Source: Unio delphinus
Taxonomy: Eukaryota; Mollusca; Bivalvia; Unionida; Unionidae
Direction of reading: 5' to 3'
Length of the DNA: 64,000 nt
Assembly: GCA_029339505.1 (NCBI GenBank)
Contig: JAQISU010000166.1
Coordinates: 6,915,501 to 6,979,500, forward strand
In this document: positions 62,314-64,000 of the stretch, in pieces
How positions within the stretch are numbered: the stretch's first letter is position 1
How the letters are laid out: each line of letters starts with the position of its first letter
Notes under the pieces: model-generated
Told to the model about the DNA's origin: nothing
Databases searched by the model: none
Seen by the model: the letters and a program-made list of their open reading frames with translations, nothing else
Program-made: the position numbers and the translations under genes

Positions 62314-62560
62314 CAGTTATTCAAATAAAATTTGTCTAAGTCCATGTCTAGTGAACTTTACTCGGTGGTCAAAAGCTGATTCTACAACGGAAATGGAACA
62401 TAAGAGACAATGAGGTGCTCAATATTTCATCGGAGAGAATTAAAACAAACAACAACAGAGTAACATGAGAGACTGGTATTTTAATATTACTAAAATATAA
62501 TTTAACTAGATCATCAATTATCGAAAACCAGACTAATCGGCACCAGGCAACAAGGTTGTT

Positions 62561-62572
62561 TAATGGCGGCGT
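62561..62572 (+). promoter_or_regulatory. YY1-type ATGGCGGC promoter motif
   Basis: TAATGGCGGCGTT lies about 115 bp upstream of the start codon at 62683, in a locally GC-richer stretch. ATGGCGGC is the core of the YY1 consensus, common just downstream of start sites of ribosomal and mitochondrial protein genes in animals. Functional use is inferred. Confidence 0.4.
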
Positions 62573-62682
62573 TCGTCCTGTATACACCATTCCTATAGAA
62601 CAGTAAAATCTAATAAAAGAAACCAAGAAAGATTTGTAAAAATATTGCGCTCGCACTATAGAAGAAGCTTCAGTGCATAAGT

Positions 62683-62870
62683 ATGGCTTCAATATTAAGA
62701 AGCGCGGCAGCAGCGGTTGCCAACAGGGGACACTCGAGTTCATTTTACAACAAAGATAAGGTAAACCCGGTTATCCAATCACTGAATCAGGAGTTAAAAT
62801 TGTTCATGGGTTATATGAAAAAGAGGAGTACACATGGAGTAAAACCGAGCGATGAAGCCAATTCAAGGCC
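62683..62870 (+). CDS. First coding exon of an unidentified, possibly mitochondrial protein
   Basis: The open frame starts at an ATG preceded by GCATAAGT and runs 62 codons plus two bases to a consensus GTAAGT donor at 62871. The N-terminus MASILRSAAAAVANRGHSSS is Ala/Ser/Arg-rich with no acidic residue, as in a mitochondrial presequence. A soluble, Lys-rich part follows, with a predicted helix around NPVIQSLNQELKLFMGYMKK. It is probably nuclear-encoded mitochondrial, which fits the ATGGCGGC motif about 115 bp upstream. I do not recognise the family. No second exon is evident in the remaining 1.1 kb, so the rest of the gene should lie to the right. It is transcribed away from CADPS, about 19 kb from it. 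Confidence 0.65.
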
Positions 62871-64000
62871 GTAAGTATATAAAGGAGCTTTCATACTAAT
62901 ATGTTAAACCTGTATGGATATAGTAAAACTCGTACAGGACATGTATCCACTTTTACTCATCTTAAATATAAATTGCTGTTTTAAAATTGTATACTAAATT
63001 TGTTTAAGTAATGACTATTCAGTCCTGATTTTTAAATGGCCAGTTATTAAACTGGATTAAAAAAAAAAAAACTTCGAGCCTAAATTCCTAATCGTCGAAA
63101 TATTGGGTTCTATATTTTTGTTATTATCATGCTTAGCTTCATTATTATGGCATAAGATTATGGCAGATTCAATCTGGACTGCTGGATCGCACCTTTTGGT
63201 TCATCTCATCCAAATGTCCACATACTTTACACATATTTTGCCAAAAGTACTTATTGGGGTATGTATATAATGACCTTCCAAAGGAATATAGATATATGCA
63301 GATCCAATTAAAGTCACTAATTGCCATTGAAAGGTCTACAGAATAAAATTCTCAAACAAATGACACCCATTACTGAAATAATAAATGTATAAATGACCTT
63401 TATGACATATAATAGCAATGAAATAATGTTGATGAACCTCAATAAATTCTTCAGTTCTTAAATCTATAACTTTGAAAAACTTAAGTTGTGAAGGAATATA
63501 TGCATTAACTGCTGTATATGCTTATCTTATCTACCACTGTGCACTGTATGATGGATGTAAAATTATATAAACATGGCAGCTGTGTGTGTCATAAGGGTGT
63601 GACAATATACATACTTGTAAATTGTAGTACTAAGTGCCTGATATGTTTTGTTGTGAAATACTTGTATTAATAATGGTATACAAGGAAGCTTGAACATCCA
63701 GAACTAAATTTTATTGTAATGGATCTGTCTTATGATATATATGCTTCCAATATGTTAACATTTATCATATATGTATGCATGCTAAATCTTTTTTATAGAC
63801 TTGTCCAACTCCATGTCATTGTATCTTTAAAATATTCTGAATGAAAAAATTATGTATGTTTCTATGTATGTCCAATTATTTTAGATAATTGTTATATTAT
63901 TGCTTATAATCAGTATAATAGGCATAAAGCAGAATCTGTTTGATTTAACAAATTCATCACCATTTCATGGTATCAATTCTCAAGTCATCCACTTCTGCTA
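62871..64000 (+). other. Presumed intron of the gene starting at 62683
   Basis: Begins with a consensus GTAAGT donor. No acceptor followed by plausible coding was identified before the window ends. Confidence 0.45.

Overview
The window is animal nuclear DNA: AT-rich, intron-rich, and full of decayed transposons, SINEs and microsatellites. The conserved exons encode a neuronal exocytosis protein. The repeat content (CR1-like LINEs with ATT tails, tRNA-SINEs with a Nin-DC/Meta-like 3' domain, DIRS-like and Polinton-like elements) suggests a marine lophotrochozoan, probably a mollusc. The species cannot be fixed from the sequence.

Host genes. Positions 1 to about 43.8 kb belong to one minus-strand gene, the 5' part of CADPS/CAPS (calcium-dependent secretion activator). 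Exon 1 (43774-42977, 266 codons with start codon), exon 2 (32921-32841, 27 codons) and exon 3 (12266-12109) are joined by introns of about 10 and 20.6 kb with consensus splice sites and compatible phases. The remaining exons must lie beyond position 1. Near the right end a plus-strand first coding exon (62683-62870) starts a gene that I do not recognise; its product has a mitochondrial-presequence-like N-terminus and its upstream region has an ATGGCGGC (YY1-type) motif.

Repeats in the CADPS introns. These include a hAT element with terminal repeats and target duplication (5656-6940) and several 5'-truncated LINEs. In one nest, an APE-type LINE is split by a pogo/Tigger-like element that itself carries a CR1-like LINE (13.0-17.25 kb). 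There is also a DIRS-like reverse transcriptase/RNase H remnant (19.0-20.2 kb), hAT-type MITEs, and two elements with CATAGCTGCC termini, one inserted in a palindromic TCCGAGG repeat array. A SINE has a perfect 14-bp target duplication, a second Tigger-like element lies at 37387-39071, and a piggyBac-like MITE splits the Pol III A box of a SINE.

Endogenous virus block, 44.8-57.0 kb. Immediately upstream of CADPS are two decayed Polinton/Maverick (adintovirus-like) elements in mirror orientation. Each has, from its outer end inward, an A32/FtsK-like packaging ATPase, a protein with a parvovirus-VP1-like phospholipase A2 domain, a Polinton-type integrase, and an SF1 helicase-like protein. The left copy continues into capsid-type genes. 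The two integrases differ at many positions, so this is probably two related insertions and not a recent inverted duplication. Stops and frameshifts show that neither copy is functional. The right copy is cut by an APE-type LINE (57.0-59.6 kb).

59.6-62.3 kb is a further repeat region, bounded by inverted clusters of GTCGCAC-like motifs and containing a LINE fragment.
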